From Dendrophyllia cribrosa (lineage: Eukaryota; Cnidaria; Anthozoa; Scleractinia; Dendrophylliidae): 64,000 bases of DNA. The notes beneath the pieces are model-generated. The model had not been told where the DNA came from. It did not search any database and saw only the letters and a list, made by a program, of their open reading frames with translations. A program made the position numbers and the translations under genes. Location: contig JAJLRJ010000004.1 in the NCBI GenBank assembly GCA_024195265.1, forward strand, positions 28,594,434 through 28,658,433. Reading direction: 5' to 3'. Below, one piece after another: positions 10,290 through 19,033 of this stretch (the first letter of the stretch is position 1; every line of letters begins with the position of its first letter).

Positions 10290-11263
10290 ATGGCGAATAA
10301 ACAAGGTGAGTTTTTTGTGTAGTTTCACCGAAATTTTCCGTCCTGTACGTATTTTTATAAATTTTCCGGATGTTTGATGCGTCTTGGCATCTTTTATTTC
10401 TATCTACAGGACAATATTGGACGCACAGTTTATCTGCAGGTGAATATCCAGAATATCAGTGGAACGAAAGCCACGTTCAACCGGGCATTCAACCTTATCT
10501 TCCTCAGTTCATGTTTCCACCACCGCAGGCATCACAGTTCAGCCATGAAACAGTCAGATCAGTATCACCTCAGCCTGGTCCAAGTTTTTCTTCTTTGGAA
10601 ACAGCTGCAGCCACGTTCAGTCAGTCGAGTGAAGGTACCGAAGGCGAATCGAGAGCTCTTGTACGCTGGTCTAGAGCTGATGTGCTGTTGTTAATTTCCT
10701 GCTATGTCGAACGCAGAGAACGATTTAAAGATATAAACAAAAAGAACAAGTCCCTGTGGGAAGAAATCAGCGAAGAGTTAAAGAAGAACGGAGTGTTCTT
10801 TAATGCCAAGGCGTGTGAGACGAAATTGAAAAATCTGAAGAGAAGTTATGTTGCTTGTGTTGATCACAACAAAGTCAGCGGAAATGACCGAAAGAAATGC
10901 AACTTCTATGACGAACTTCACGAAATATTTTCGAAAGATGATGCCATCGCTCCAAAAACATTGTGCAGCAACATTGATGGTAAACGGAGCAAAGATGCAG
11001 TCAAGAGTGTTGAAAATTCCAGTTCCACATTGAGTTCCACAGGTAGTGACACAGAGGAGCCTGTGGTTACAAAAGCAAAGAAAAAGAAGTTACCAGAGCG
11101 GAAGAAAAGAGAAGACCTCGTTGGGCTCTTTAAGGAATTTACACAAGACAGGAAAGAGGAAGAAAAGGAAAAGATTAAAAAGTTTGAAAATATGCACAAT
11201 GAACGCATGGCACTCATGGGCCGATTTTTAAATGTTTTTGAAAAATCATTGAACAAAGAGTAA
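10290..11263 (+). CDS. Harbinger Myb/SANT-like DNA-binding protein (two exons)
   Basis: I propose ATG 10290 in the context GGCCATGGCG, a five-residue first exon (10290-10305), a 104-bp intron with GTGAGT donor at 10306 and CTACAG acceptor ending 10409, and exon 2 from 10410 to stop 11263. The splice keeps the frame (MANKQ-G-QYWTHS). A Ser/Pro/Gln-rich region comes first. A Myb/SANT-like or MADF-like trihelix follows (VRWSRADVLLLISCYVERRE ... LWEEISEELKKNG ... KLKNLKRSYV, about residues 95-190). After it lie an acidic/Ser stretch, a basic KAKKKKLPERKKRE block that could be a nuclear signal, and a charged helical C-terminus. In Harbinger elements this protein escorts the transposase to the nucleus and to the ends. 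The frame is fully open, unlike its neighbours. Confidence 0.87.
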
Positions 11264-11546
11264 CCTTGATTCCATAATTTTTTATTGTGTTGCAGAACAT
11301 GGGATTATTTGACCACAAACATGAACATAGATACAGTAAACCTGACTTTGTTGTCAGTATTGAGTTATCTAAAAGTTTATTATATCATACATGTTAACAG
11401 TATTATTGCAAGTTGTATGTTTTTTTTATCACATACATACAAGGAACTACAACAGCAACATTAGGTGAGAGGGCCTAACTAAACTGGTTTTGATATTATT
11501 TATATCCTTTACTTTTTTTAGCCTGATTCTCAGATGCTTCAGATTA

Positions 11547-11586
11547 CTTGTGTCACGCACTTCCTCCTTTCTGTGCGTGACACAAG
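11547..11586. repeat. Hairpin between the convergent Harbinger genes
   Basis: CTTGTGTCACGCAC (11547-11560) is mirrored perfectly by GTGCGTGACACAAG (11573-11586) with a 12-base pyrimidine-rich loop. It lies between the two 3' ends. Whether it helps end transcription is unknown. Confidence 0.75.
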
Positions 11587-11857
11587 CAACCTGGACTGTC
11601 AGAGTATTAGGCTGTTACATTTGTGTTGTAAGTTTACATTTCAAGCAAGACCATATATGTTTCAGGTAGTATAAAGTGATCCATGTACATGGCTCTACTA
11701 TTTTCTTATATACTTTTAAAAACAAATAAAATATTGATATTTATAGCAAAAAGACTATTATACAGTATAATGACATACACCACCTATGGAAGAAGTGTTC
11801 ATGAAAACACCACAGTACAAAAGGTATCAATACATAAACCACTTATAAATGCTAGGT

Positions 11858-12421
11858 TTATGGGATCAGTCTCATTATCATGTTTCTCTTATCAACTGCT
11901 CCTACACCTGGTGGAAACTTGATAAACTCATCCATTAAGTTCCTCACTATTGCTTTGCAAACTCGTCTGTAGACTCTGTACGCAGTTGCCCTGCAAACAT
12001 CAAATCGATCGGCAACAGAGCGTAAACATTCTGGATTCCCAAGAATCCACAGCGTAATAAGGATTTGCTTTCTTAACTCGACCGGTGGTCTTCCTCTATC
12101 GCCGGTATATTGAGGTAAGTCGCCGTGGACCGAAAGCAAATGTTCGAGAACTGTAATTGTATGCCGTGACATGCGGAAGTGACTTCGGAAGTCCTCCGGT
12201 ATGTAACTAGGTACGGTTATTTCGTAAAAATTCTTTGTGCGAACGTGTTCTTTTCGGACGAGCTGTCCGGCCGCCAAAAGGAATAAAACTGCTCCGTCAT
12301 TGGCTCCTAAAAGAACCTGTTGTTGTTCAAGGTCATCGGCAAGGACTTCTTCGAACAGTTCAAACATCAAACCAAAACTTTCCGCCATTTTGAAAACTCC
12401 CGCCAAACACGCGAACTGCAT
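11858..12421 (-). pseudogene. Harbinger transposase, N-terminal part only
   Basis: The reading starts either at 12421 or, more likely, at the ATG of MAESFGLMFELFEE (12388, context AAAATGGCGG). It encodes about 175 residues, including the helix-turn-helix typical of Harbinger nucleases (LRKQILITLWILG ... SVADRFDVCRATAYRVYRRV). It stops shortly after FIKFPPG. The sequence CCAGGTGTAGG at that point could be a splice donor. No exon with the DDE catalytic region can be found in the remaining 600 bp, so the nuclease part is probably deleted. The element would depend on a relative for movement. Confidence 0.85.
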
Positions 12422-12548
12422 GCCGGGGTCGTTACGGCTAATTGAAAAAAAAAATTCATTTTCGGATTTTTCGTTTCTTTAAAAATAACGAATCCGCATG
12501 ATCTCGGATTAAGAATCCAATCTTGGATTTTTTTAAAGAAACGCACCC

Positions 12549-13444
12549 TAAGTACCCATAGCAGTGCCATGGATCTGAAGATGATGTTGTTGATTAAATG
12601 TGAAATTATTCATGGTGAGTATCATACGTAGAAGGTCACAAATAGTCTCAGTGGGAATGTGTTTGTTAATGCGATTACCAAGGAAATGACGGCAAGCATC
12701 AATTCCTTCGTTGTGTGGAATGTTAGTATACAGCGATGAAACATCAAGAGTGACAAGTATAGCGTCGTTAGGTAGCGTGCTGAGGTTAGAGAGTTTGTTG
12801 AGGAAGTCAGTAGTATCTTTGATGTATGAATCCAAGGAAGATACGAGAGGGTTAATGTGGTAGTCAGCGAATTGTGAAATGCGTTCTGTTGGGTGGCTAT
12901 TAGATGAAACTATGGGACGTCCTGGATTGCCAGTTTTATGTATTTTAGGTAGTATGTAAAAGCGTCCAGGTTTAACGTTAGTGTGTATGAGGTATTGTTT
13001 AGTTTTTTCGTCAATGTAGCCGTTTTTGAACATACGTTGAACGTAGATTGTGACACGTTGTTGAATTATGTTAGTTTTGTCTTCGTCTTGTTGTCTGTAG
13101 AATTTAACGTCATTAAGTTGTCGATTACATTTGTCAATGTACCAAGTTCTGTCCATAACTACAGTTCCAGAGCCTTTGTCAGCAGGTTTGATTATAATGT
13201 CCTGTCGTTTCTTAAGGTTGCGTAACGCTTCTCGTTCGGGTTTGGATAAGTTGTCAAAAATATGGTTGAAATTAGATGTGGAGATATCATGCTTGATGGC
13301 ATCTATGTATGCATTTAAGTAATGGTCCGCATAAGAAGGAAAGTGCTGAAACGCAATGCACGATGGAATGCCAACTTTATTCATTGTTACAACTAGTGAT
13401 CTGATTGGCCTAGACTCGAAAACCGCTAAAAAGTTAAGGTTCAA
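12549..13444 (-). pseudogene. PLE reverse transcriptase, N-terminal part
   Basis: The first residues of this open frame come from the unknown insert. PLE sequence is recognisable from about FQHFPSYADHYLNAYIDAIK, then LKKRQDIIIKPADKGSGTVV (RT motif 1/2), MKPGRFYILPKIHKTG-like VKPGRFYILPKIHKTG, GRPIVSSNSHPTERIS and the first catalytic block VTLDVSSLYTNIPHNEGI. It ends IHGTAMGT at the Harbinger junction (12549). The Asp of TLDVSSLYTNIP and the KADKG-type finger residues are intact. The stretch is open throughout, so this PLE copy is younger than the BEL coding region around it or entered in better condition. Confidence 0.9.
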
Positions 13445-13690
13445 GGTGCATTTTGTCTAATTATTTTAAGGTTTCAAGTAATTTGAGACCCAATCGCACA
13501 ACATGCAATTTTTAAAAGATATTGTATTTGGGGAACTTCATCAAATAAGCAAAATGATTAGCTATTGTCTTCTGCTTTTCTGATTGGTTAAGCACAAACA
13601 TTTCCCAAAATTTATACGACGCAAATGGATTTTCTTTATTTTTATACTGAAATATAATTATGAACCATCAGCTCCTCCACTATTCTTAAA
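13360..13690. other. Unassigned insert inside the PLE
   Basis: PLE homology stops near FQHFPSYADHY (about 13350) on one side and near the APHKNYRKLHC segment (about 13700) on the other. The AT-rich sequence between shows no open frame shared with PLEs, no clear inverted termini and no target duplication that I could find. Part of it may be diverged PLE linker. Confidence 0.5.
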
Positions 13691-13691
13691 A

Positions 13692-14604
13692 TCAAAGATA
13701 TTCTATGTGGGAAGGAGCCAATGCGGCAGAACAATGAAGTTTACGGTAGTTCTTATGTGGAGCATCACTTAATGCGGAATCTCTGTCAGTAGGAGGCGTC
13801 CATGAGCTTTTATTGTGGAAGGGGTTGTGTGGGTTAGGATTAGAGGCATTGTTATAGTCAAAAAAGTATTCAGTCAGTCGCATGCGTCGCGTGAAATCAT
13901 TAATATCAGCTGATAGTTCTGGCAAATTAACACGTTTGGGTGTAGGGCAAAAGGTTAAACCGCGAGCGAGAAGCGATGATTCGTCATCAGCAAGTGGAGT
14001 TTGTGACAGATTAATTACAGCGGTGGTGTCGAGTCTGATGGGTTTTTTTGCTTTTACGGCGATTAGGTTTTTTTCTACTGTTAGGTGCAGGTGAGGTAGA
14101 TGATAGGGCTGGTGAGTTATTATTAGGAAAGCTGTGGGAGTCGTTAAGGTTATTGCGAGTGTTGACGTTAGAATTATAGGAATGAGTTTTGTTAGCACGT
14201 CTGTCGGCGAGTAGTAATTCAAGAGATAGAGCCATGGAATTAATTCTATCTATATAAAATGTAAAAGTTTCTGGAGTGCAATGTTCTTCTAAAAGTTTCT
14301 TGTGGTATATAAGTTCCTTGCGGAGTTGTTTGATCCTATATCGGCATTCCTTAGTAAGCAGGATGAGGTGTCGGCGGGCGGTGTGAAGACAAATGTTTTT
14401 CCTTTGTTTGAAGAACCAAAAGTTATTGGAGTAGAAGGCTGGTACGCATCGCGGTAGTAGACCTCGAGGTACAGTGTTGTTGGCAGTGTAAAAATCATAG
14501 TTGTGTAAGTGATGTTGGTAGCGGATCAGTTTAAGTTGGATCCGTTTGGTGGTGTTGAAAAGGCTTGTGAACTGAGGGCCGGGATTTGTTTCGATGTCCG
14601 GCAT
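13692..14604 (-). pseudogene. PLE N-terminal region with 2A-like motif
   Basis: The upstream frame (14604-14011) starts at the ATG of MPDIETNPGPQ. DIETNPGP is a 2A-like ribosome-skipping signature, D(V/I)ExNPGP. The codons just before it, in frame and without a stop, encode a hydrophobic FVLISSLLIC stretch, the usual leader of retroelement 2A-like sequences. The open frame extends about 35 codons further upstream with no ATG. A basic, helix-rich region follows (KQLRKELIYHKKLLEEH), then a Ser/Pro/Asn-rich linker with RKKPNRRKSKK. Near 14040 the frame shifts into 14222-13692, which carries the conserved PLE pre-RT segment (INLSQTPLADDESSLLARGL, FCPTP, SSWTPPTDRDSALS). 2A-like function is inferred from the motif only. 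Confidence 0.82.
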
Positions 14605-14660
14605 GCAGATAAGAAGCGACGAGATTAGAACAAAACAGTAAGTGAAATCATAACGGTGGT

Positions 14661-15243
14661 AAGTTTTAACGGAGCATGAACAGTGTTCGAAGAGGTTCCT
14701 TAAGTTGCTGAACGGTTAGCAATGGTAGTTTTAGGCGAAAAAATACCAATACGAATTCTCCAGGATATAATGTCGATGCCCATTATATTGAGATGAGATG
14801 ATGATAAGGAAGAAAATCGGATCTCTTGTAGACCTTCGGCTTAAATCGGACGAATAAACTTGTTTAACTAAAAGAGATGCAGCGGCAGCAGCGAGGTTAC
14901 GAATGAAACAAGTTGCGGATGCTGAACAATGTGAACCATGAACAGTAAATCGAAACAAGTTGCGGATGTTGAACAATATGAACTATGAACAGTAAATTTA
15001 ACAATGAACAATGTGATTTATGAACAGTGATCAGTTCGTGAAAACTGATTCATCAGCAGTGGAGCATGTCAATATTTTTCTTAGTGAGAATCAACACATA
15101 GCCTGAACTGTGAACTTTGAAATCGTAAATAGGAAATAACATTGATCGAGAACTGATTGTCGTTTGTTACCGTTCGTATGATTTAAATAGGTTAGAACAT
15201 TAATTATGACATATGCTTCGATAGAGAACCATATGAGGGGAGT
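14661..15243 (+). other. BEL 3' internal tail with a 47-bp two-copy repeat and polypurine tract
   Basis: No coding sequence is recognised. Two adjacent copies of a unit, CGAAACAAGTTGCGGATG followed by (C/T)TGAACAATNTGAACNATGAACAG, lie at about 14904-14998. A purine run GAGGGGAG at 15235-15242 sits directly before the 3' LTR, as expected for a plus-strand primer. The join between PLE 5' sequence and BEL tail is somewhere in 14605-15000 and could not be placed. Confidence 0.6.
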
Positions 15244-15526
15244 GTGTCGGAAACGTGTTATTGTCAAGTTGCGTGACAAATAGGGCGTGGGTTTTTTTTT
15301 TGACATAAATGCGAGATGAACCCATAGATCAACTAATAGATGTGAGTCAACAATAACCGGAAATTCCTGTCTGACCATAGCTAATACTTTTATAAGAATA
15401 GGATCGAGTAAAATTACAGAGAGTTGTGCTTGATGTGATACGATACAGATTAGTGACAGTAAGAATAAAACGGAAAACATCTAGTAAATTTTGGAGATAA
15501 CTTAAGGAAAGTGGACATTCTCCAAA
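15244..15526 (+). repeat. BEL/Pao 3' LTR
   Basis: About 283 bp, matching 1458-1759 with four visible substitutions. It lacks the 18-base segment TACCAAATACCTTTAAAA, which is flanked by AAAA and so probably slipped out of this copy. The LINE target word GTCT follows at 15527-15530. Confidence 0.92.
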
Positions 15527-16070
15527 GTCTATTGCTTTTCTAAGACTATCCATAATTTCTGTTATGGCTTGAGTAGTTGAGTGACCTTTTCGAAACTCAA
15601 ATTGAAATTTATAAAGAATGTCAAGTTTCTCAATGTAGTTTATAAGTTGTTTGTATATAAGTTTTTCAAATATTTGGGTAAAGGCTGACAAAGTTAGATC
15701 GGACGATAATTTGCGGGATCAGTTGTTTCCCCTCCTTTGTCAACAGGTGTTACCTTGGAAATTTTAAGATGTCCGGTATAATGCCCTGGAGCAAGGATTG
15801 GTTAAAAATTATTGTTAGTGTTTCACTAATATAATCACCAGCGAGTTTAATAAACGTTTGCGGGATTCCGATTGATGATTTGTTGAGTTTAAGTCCCATG
15901 ATTGCATCGTGAACTTCCTGAATATAAATACCACGGAACATAAAATTGTTTTGAAAAGCTCCTTTAATGTACTTATTGGAATCCGCCACAAATATTTCAG
16001 CTATGCGACGCTCAGCCTCGTTTTGATCCTGATCGAGCCTCTGGCTTCTTATGTCTGAATATACTTATAC
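15527..16070 (-). pseudogene. LINE-C, 5' half: RT fingers region
   Basis: Minus-strand frames encode the part of the LINE RT that precedes the block at 1380-1457. They show ERRIAEIFVADSNKYIKGAF, then DAIMGLKLNKSSIGIPQTFI, LQGIIPDILK and, after a frameshift near 15760, AFTQIFEKLIYKQLINYIE, FQFEFRKGHSTTQAITEIMD and LRKAID. The last codons meet the other half exactly at the BEL target duplication. No endonuclease domain is present, and sequence beyond about 16070 is not recognisably LINE, so the copy was 5'-truncated or has decayed. Confidence 0.9.
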
Positions 16071-16202
16071 TAGTTATACAGCCAGCCTTGCTTGATTAGT
16101 TATTTCGTAAAAAGTTAGCATGTGTGTATGGGGGATTGTCTGTGTGTGCGTAACCGTGTGTATGTATAGATCTATGAAAGGGTAAGTTTGTAGTTGCTTT
16201 TT

Positions 16203-17312
16203 CTATATGTCTTTAAAAAGTTTAAATAAACATTCTCCGGTTACGCCATGCCATACCAAAAATTGTTTGTTTGAAACACAAGCGTACGAAGGTTCAGTCA
16301 CACTAAATCCGGGATTGTTCACAGGCTTTACACCAGCTTTCTCTGCGAGCAAACCAATGTAAACATCATCAAGTCTGAACTTTGGTACAATCTCAAATAA
16401 ATCTACGAACAAAGTCACAACATCACTTGACAGGACAATTCCAAAACCAGGGCAAAAATCCGGGTAGTCTGTTCTATTATACTCTTCGTAGGAAACTTTC
16501 CATTTCCCTCCTCTAAATGGCTTATTATTTGTGTACAGTTCTCCCATGTACAGCTTTTCTTGAGGCGTCTTAGCCTCAGTCAAAAGGGAAATTAACCCTT
16601 TGGGGTTAACAAAACTATCGTCGTCGGCTTTCAGAAGATAGGTGAAATTGCAGTATCTTGCAGCCCATTCAAAGCCCATTTGTATCTTGAGGGTCTGATT
16701 CCAGTAATCCTCAAAATAGTCCGCTCGCACTAAATCTCCGAAAGCGTCATTTTCCCTTAACAATGAATCGGACTCGTTTTGTATTCGCGTTTGAGCAACA
16801 AGAAAGACAGTCTTCCATCGAGGTTTTATAGCAGTGTCAACTCCCCAAGTTCGGCGGATGTCTTTCCTTCTTTGCTTATTAGAAGGCGCCGAGGAGACAA
16901 GAATAAGAAGAAAGTATTGTTGCCCACAAGTTGTGCTGGTGACAAGAGTTGATTTGTGCTTGTCGATGAAGGATGTACTGTGTGCTTGTGTTGTGGGAAG
17001 TTGCGTTGCCTTCGTATCTTCGTTGGTTTTGTTGTGTTGAAATAAATTAATCGTCGATTTGGCTGTTGTAGGAAGTTGCGTTGCCTTCGTATCTTTGTCC
17101 GTTTGCCTGTTTCTCCGCACCAATACGTCAGTTGCAAAAAGCCTTGCTTCGTTCGCCAGCTCTGTATGGAGTCTTTTCAAATCCTGTGGATTGGAAGACA
17201 GAACCGATTTGTAGTAAACCGTCATGAAAGCCCAGCAACACCACACTACTCCAAGTATTACAGCGAAAAAAAAAAGACGTTTGAGTACTGTTCTGCTTAT
17301 CCTGTAGACCAT
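16203..17312 (-). CDS. Beta-1,3-galactosyltransferase-like protein, glycosyltransferase family 31
   Basis: A complete single-exon gene of 369 residues. It is a type II membrane protein: short cytosolic tail, one hydrophobic span at about residues 11-33, a luminal stem of about 95 residues, then the GT31 domain from about 130. Family motifs are RRKDIRRTWG (148-157), the DxD-type metal/UDP-sugar site LKADDDSF (227-234), YPDFCPGFG (283-291) and LDDVYIG (314-320, usually EDVYVG). Three N-glycosylation sequons are visible (NQT, NFT, NRT). Such enzymes add galactose, N-acetylglucosamine or N-acetylgalactosamine in beta-1,3 linkage to glycans in the Golgi; the exact donor and acceptor cannot be told. 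The stem contains a perfect ten-residue duplication, DTKATQLPTT (74-83, 99-108). This is the only intact host-type gene in the window. Confidence 0.93.
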   Translation of the reverse strand: MVYRISRTVLKRLFFFAVILGVVWCCWAFMTVYYKSVLSSNPQDLKRLHTELANEARLFATDVLVRRNRQTDKDTKATQLPTTAKSTINLFQHNKTNEDTKATQLPTTQAHSTSFIDKHKSTLVTSTTCGQQYFLLILVSSAPSNKQRRKDIRRTWGVDTAIKPRWKTVFLVAQTRIQNESDSLLRENDAFGDLVRADYFEDYWNQTLKIQMGFEWAARYCNFTYLLKADDDSFVNPKGLISLLTEAKTPQEKLYMGELYTNNKPFRGGKWKVSYEEYNRTDYPDFCPGFGIVLSSDVVTLFVDLFEIVPKFRLDDVYIGLLAEKAGVKPVNNPGFSVTEPSYACVSNKQFLVWHGVTGECLFKLFKDI

Positions 17313-17390
17313 GTCGATATGTATCGATGCTGTAGTTTTAATGGTTCTTCGTATAGCGACCTAGAATAGGTTTAATAAAAAAACATTTTC

Positions 17391-17550
17391 TATAGAGCGT
17401 TTTTACTTACGTGACCTTCAGTCCCGTGGGACTCAAATGACAAAGGCCATGACAGCCATGTTGGTGTTCCTAACAAAAGAAGTTAATTAAAATTCTTTTG
17501 TACGGGAACACCAATATGGCGGCTATGACGTCAAGTGAAAACGCTCTATA
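17391..17550. mobile_element. TA-flanked MITE, family M1 copy 1
   Basis: Termini TAGAGCGTTTTTACTTACGT and its inverse (TGACGTCAAGTGAAAACGCTCTA) are flanked by TA (17391-17392, 17549-17550). The arms also pair around GGTGTTCC/GGAACACC. It is the same family as 19870-20052. It lies about 80 bp upstream of the GT31 start. Confidence 0.88.
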
Positions 17551-19033
17551 TCAAGTCAATCGTATCAATAAATAAGATTTCCGGCTGGATATCATGCCTG
17601 CTCCAACACGTACTAGTTGGCCAACTGTGTCGTTACGCAACGTTCCTCCCCACGAACGGTTGCTGAAACCGCATTCCTTTCGAGATTTTAGCCAATCACA
17701 GTTATAGTGCCATTTGCAGAACTGTTTCGCGTCCAATCATACTTGGTGTTTTATCAGTGATCCACGTTGTCCCCACCTTTCGACATAACATGTCAAATGT
17801 GTCTGTACTTTGTTAATTCTGAATCACGAACGCTAGGAAAAGGAAGAATCCTGGAAATACTTCGAGCTACACTCAGCTTTCAAGCGAAGCGAATGGATGC
17901 TTAAATCACAGCCCGCTTAACTGAGACAAACCTCAACTCTCTAAAAATTGAATAGCTTCTTTCTTTTCAAGCTACAACACTCTCTGCTGAGCTGGGATCT
18001 ACAAAATTAAAATCCTGCAATGACGAAAACTAAACTCTGTAAAATAGCTGGGCCCAGAGTGACAAAAATTATAAACAGCAAAGAGTCATTTCGGAGAGCA
18101 AAGCTTAACCTTTCCTACATAGAAACCAACATGCCAATGATGGCAAAAACAATACACCAACCTCCAGGTAAAAAAGGACGAAAAGAGGTCAAACTACAAG
18201 AGCAAACGTAGAGTAAGGGAAACACATACCGCAGAAAAAGTTCGGTCTGTTACATTACCTTGTATTAAAACCATGCACTTCTTTCAGTTTCAGGCCGACG
18301 AATAATCACTTGAAACTTTCCCCATGAAAAATACAAATTTCATCTAGTGCTAGCTTGATCTAAGATCCAATTGAATTGAACATTGACACAGGAATCACTG
18401 AGATCGCCAAAACCAAGTCTTTTCAAAGGAAATGGAATGCGGTCCAGAGTGCGGAGGAGCGTTGCATGACGACACAAATAACGACTGCGTTGGACAGCAA
18501 CTGGACTGTCAAGCATAAGTGCTATTAAATTCCAAAGTGCAATTTGACCCCGAAGAGTTGTGATGACTTCAATTCGAAGCCTGATGAAAGCATAGTTTTG
18601 TACGTAGATATTCTAAACAAATTAACCCTTTAAGCCCTAATATCAAAATTTAAATTCTCATTTCTAGTCCTATACATTTCCTATAGAAGTAGTGGGGAGA
18701 AATTGTTTGGATATCAAGAGAAGTCGTCTTGTGTGATCATCTCCTTAATTCTTTTGACCTTTTTGATGGATAAGGCATTAATATTACAAGGAGAAATTTG
18801 ATGCTGATCACAAATTGTTGGACGTACGAATGGAGGAAAGTAGCTAGTAATTAACGCGAGATTCAGAACTTCCGGCCATGAACCGGCTATCATTTTTTGA
18901 GATTTTAGTCAACGCCAAATTAGCCGCCCCGCACATTTTTCAGGGGCACCTCTCGGCCGAAATCTGGTACCCACTCCAGGCCTCGCTTTTGTTCTCGTGC
19001 TCAGACTTCCCCCGGCATCGAACGCACTCTTCT
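17551..19033. other. Intergenic, no gene recognised
   Basis: Only short frames without recognisable domains. The words TTAACCCTTTAAGCCCTAATATC at about 18624-18650, followed by a TAAATTCTCATTTCTAG stretch, look like the end of a dispersed repeat related to the end of the 50785-51640 element. This is a visual impression only. Confidence 0.5.

Larger units (their letters stand above)
10014..12548. mobile_element. PIF/Harbinger DNA transposon, internally deleted
   Basis: Terminal inverted repeats of 26 perfect bases start GGGTGCGTTTCTTTAAAAAA at 10014 and end complementarily at 12548. The flanking triplets are TTA (10011-10013) and TAA (12549-12551). The PLE reading across the empty site needs TAA once, so the left triplet has one substitution. 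Two genes lie inside in convergent orientation, a Myb/SANT-like gene (plus) and a transposase (minus), which is the standard Harbinger pair. About 600 bp between them (11264-11857) are AT-rich, without the catalytic part of the transposase. Confidence 0.93.
8590..14660 (-). mobile_element. Penelope-like retroelement (EN+ type), inserted in BEL 3' region
   Basis: Read on the minus strand, the order is an N-terminal region with a 2A-like motif (14604), a linker, reverse transcriptase blocks (13444-12549 and 10013-9616) and a GIY-YIG endonuclease (9504-8827). A 3' region with a hammerhead-like motif follows (8656-8699). This is the architecture of endonuclease-positive PLEs. It is split by a Harbinger transposon (10014-12548) and by about 300 bases of unknown origin (about 13360-13690), and carries frameshifts near 9560 and 14040. 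The ends are approximate: the 3' end lies between the BEL stop at 8587 and about 8650, and the 5' end between 14605 and about 15000. No target duplication was found. Confidence 0.88.
1458..15526 (+). mobile_element. BEL/Pao LTR retrotransposon (complete outline, heavily decayed, multiply interrupted)
   Basis: Two LTRs (1458-1759 and 15244-15526) bracket gag, protease, RT, RNase H and integrase remnants on the plus strand. The 4-bp duplication GTCT flanks the element at 1454-1457 and 15527-15530. Bringing the flanks together restores a continuous LINE reading across the junction, which is strong proof of the outer boundaries. A polypurine tract (15235-15242) precedes the 3' LTR and a TGG-starting primer site follows the 5' LTR. 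Order and motifs are those of BEL/Pao: YVDD reverse transcriptase, an RNase H with FGDAS and LDSTVALHW, then H2C2 integrase and a DUF5641-like tail. Later insertions occupy 2586-2926, 3789-5000 and about 8590-14660. Base-level LTR ends are uncertain by one or two bases. Confidence 0.93.

Noticed and set aside
10374..10694. Alternative ATG at 10370/10374 for the Myb-like gene
   Set aside because: These lie inside the proposed intron; ATG 10290 with a GTGAGT donor and CTACAG acceptor gives a better start and keeps the frame.
18020..18211. 63-codon plus frame MTKTKLCKIAG...
   Set aside because: Short, with no domain and no supporting signals; expected by chance in AT-rich sequence.
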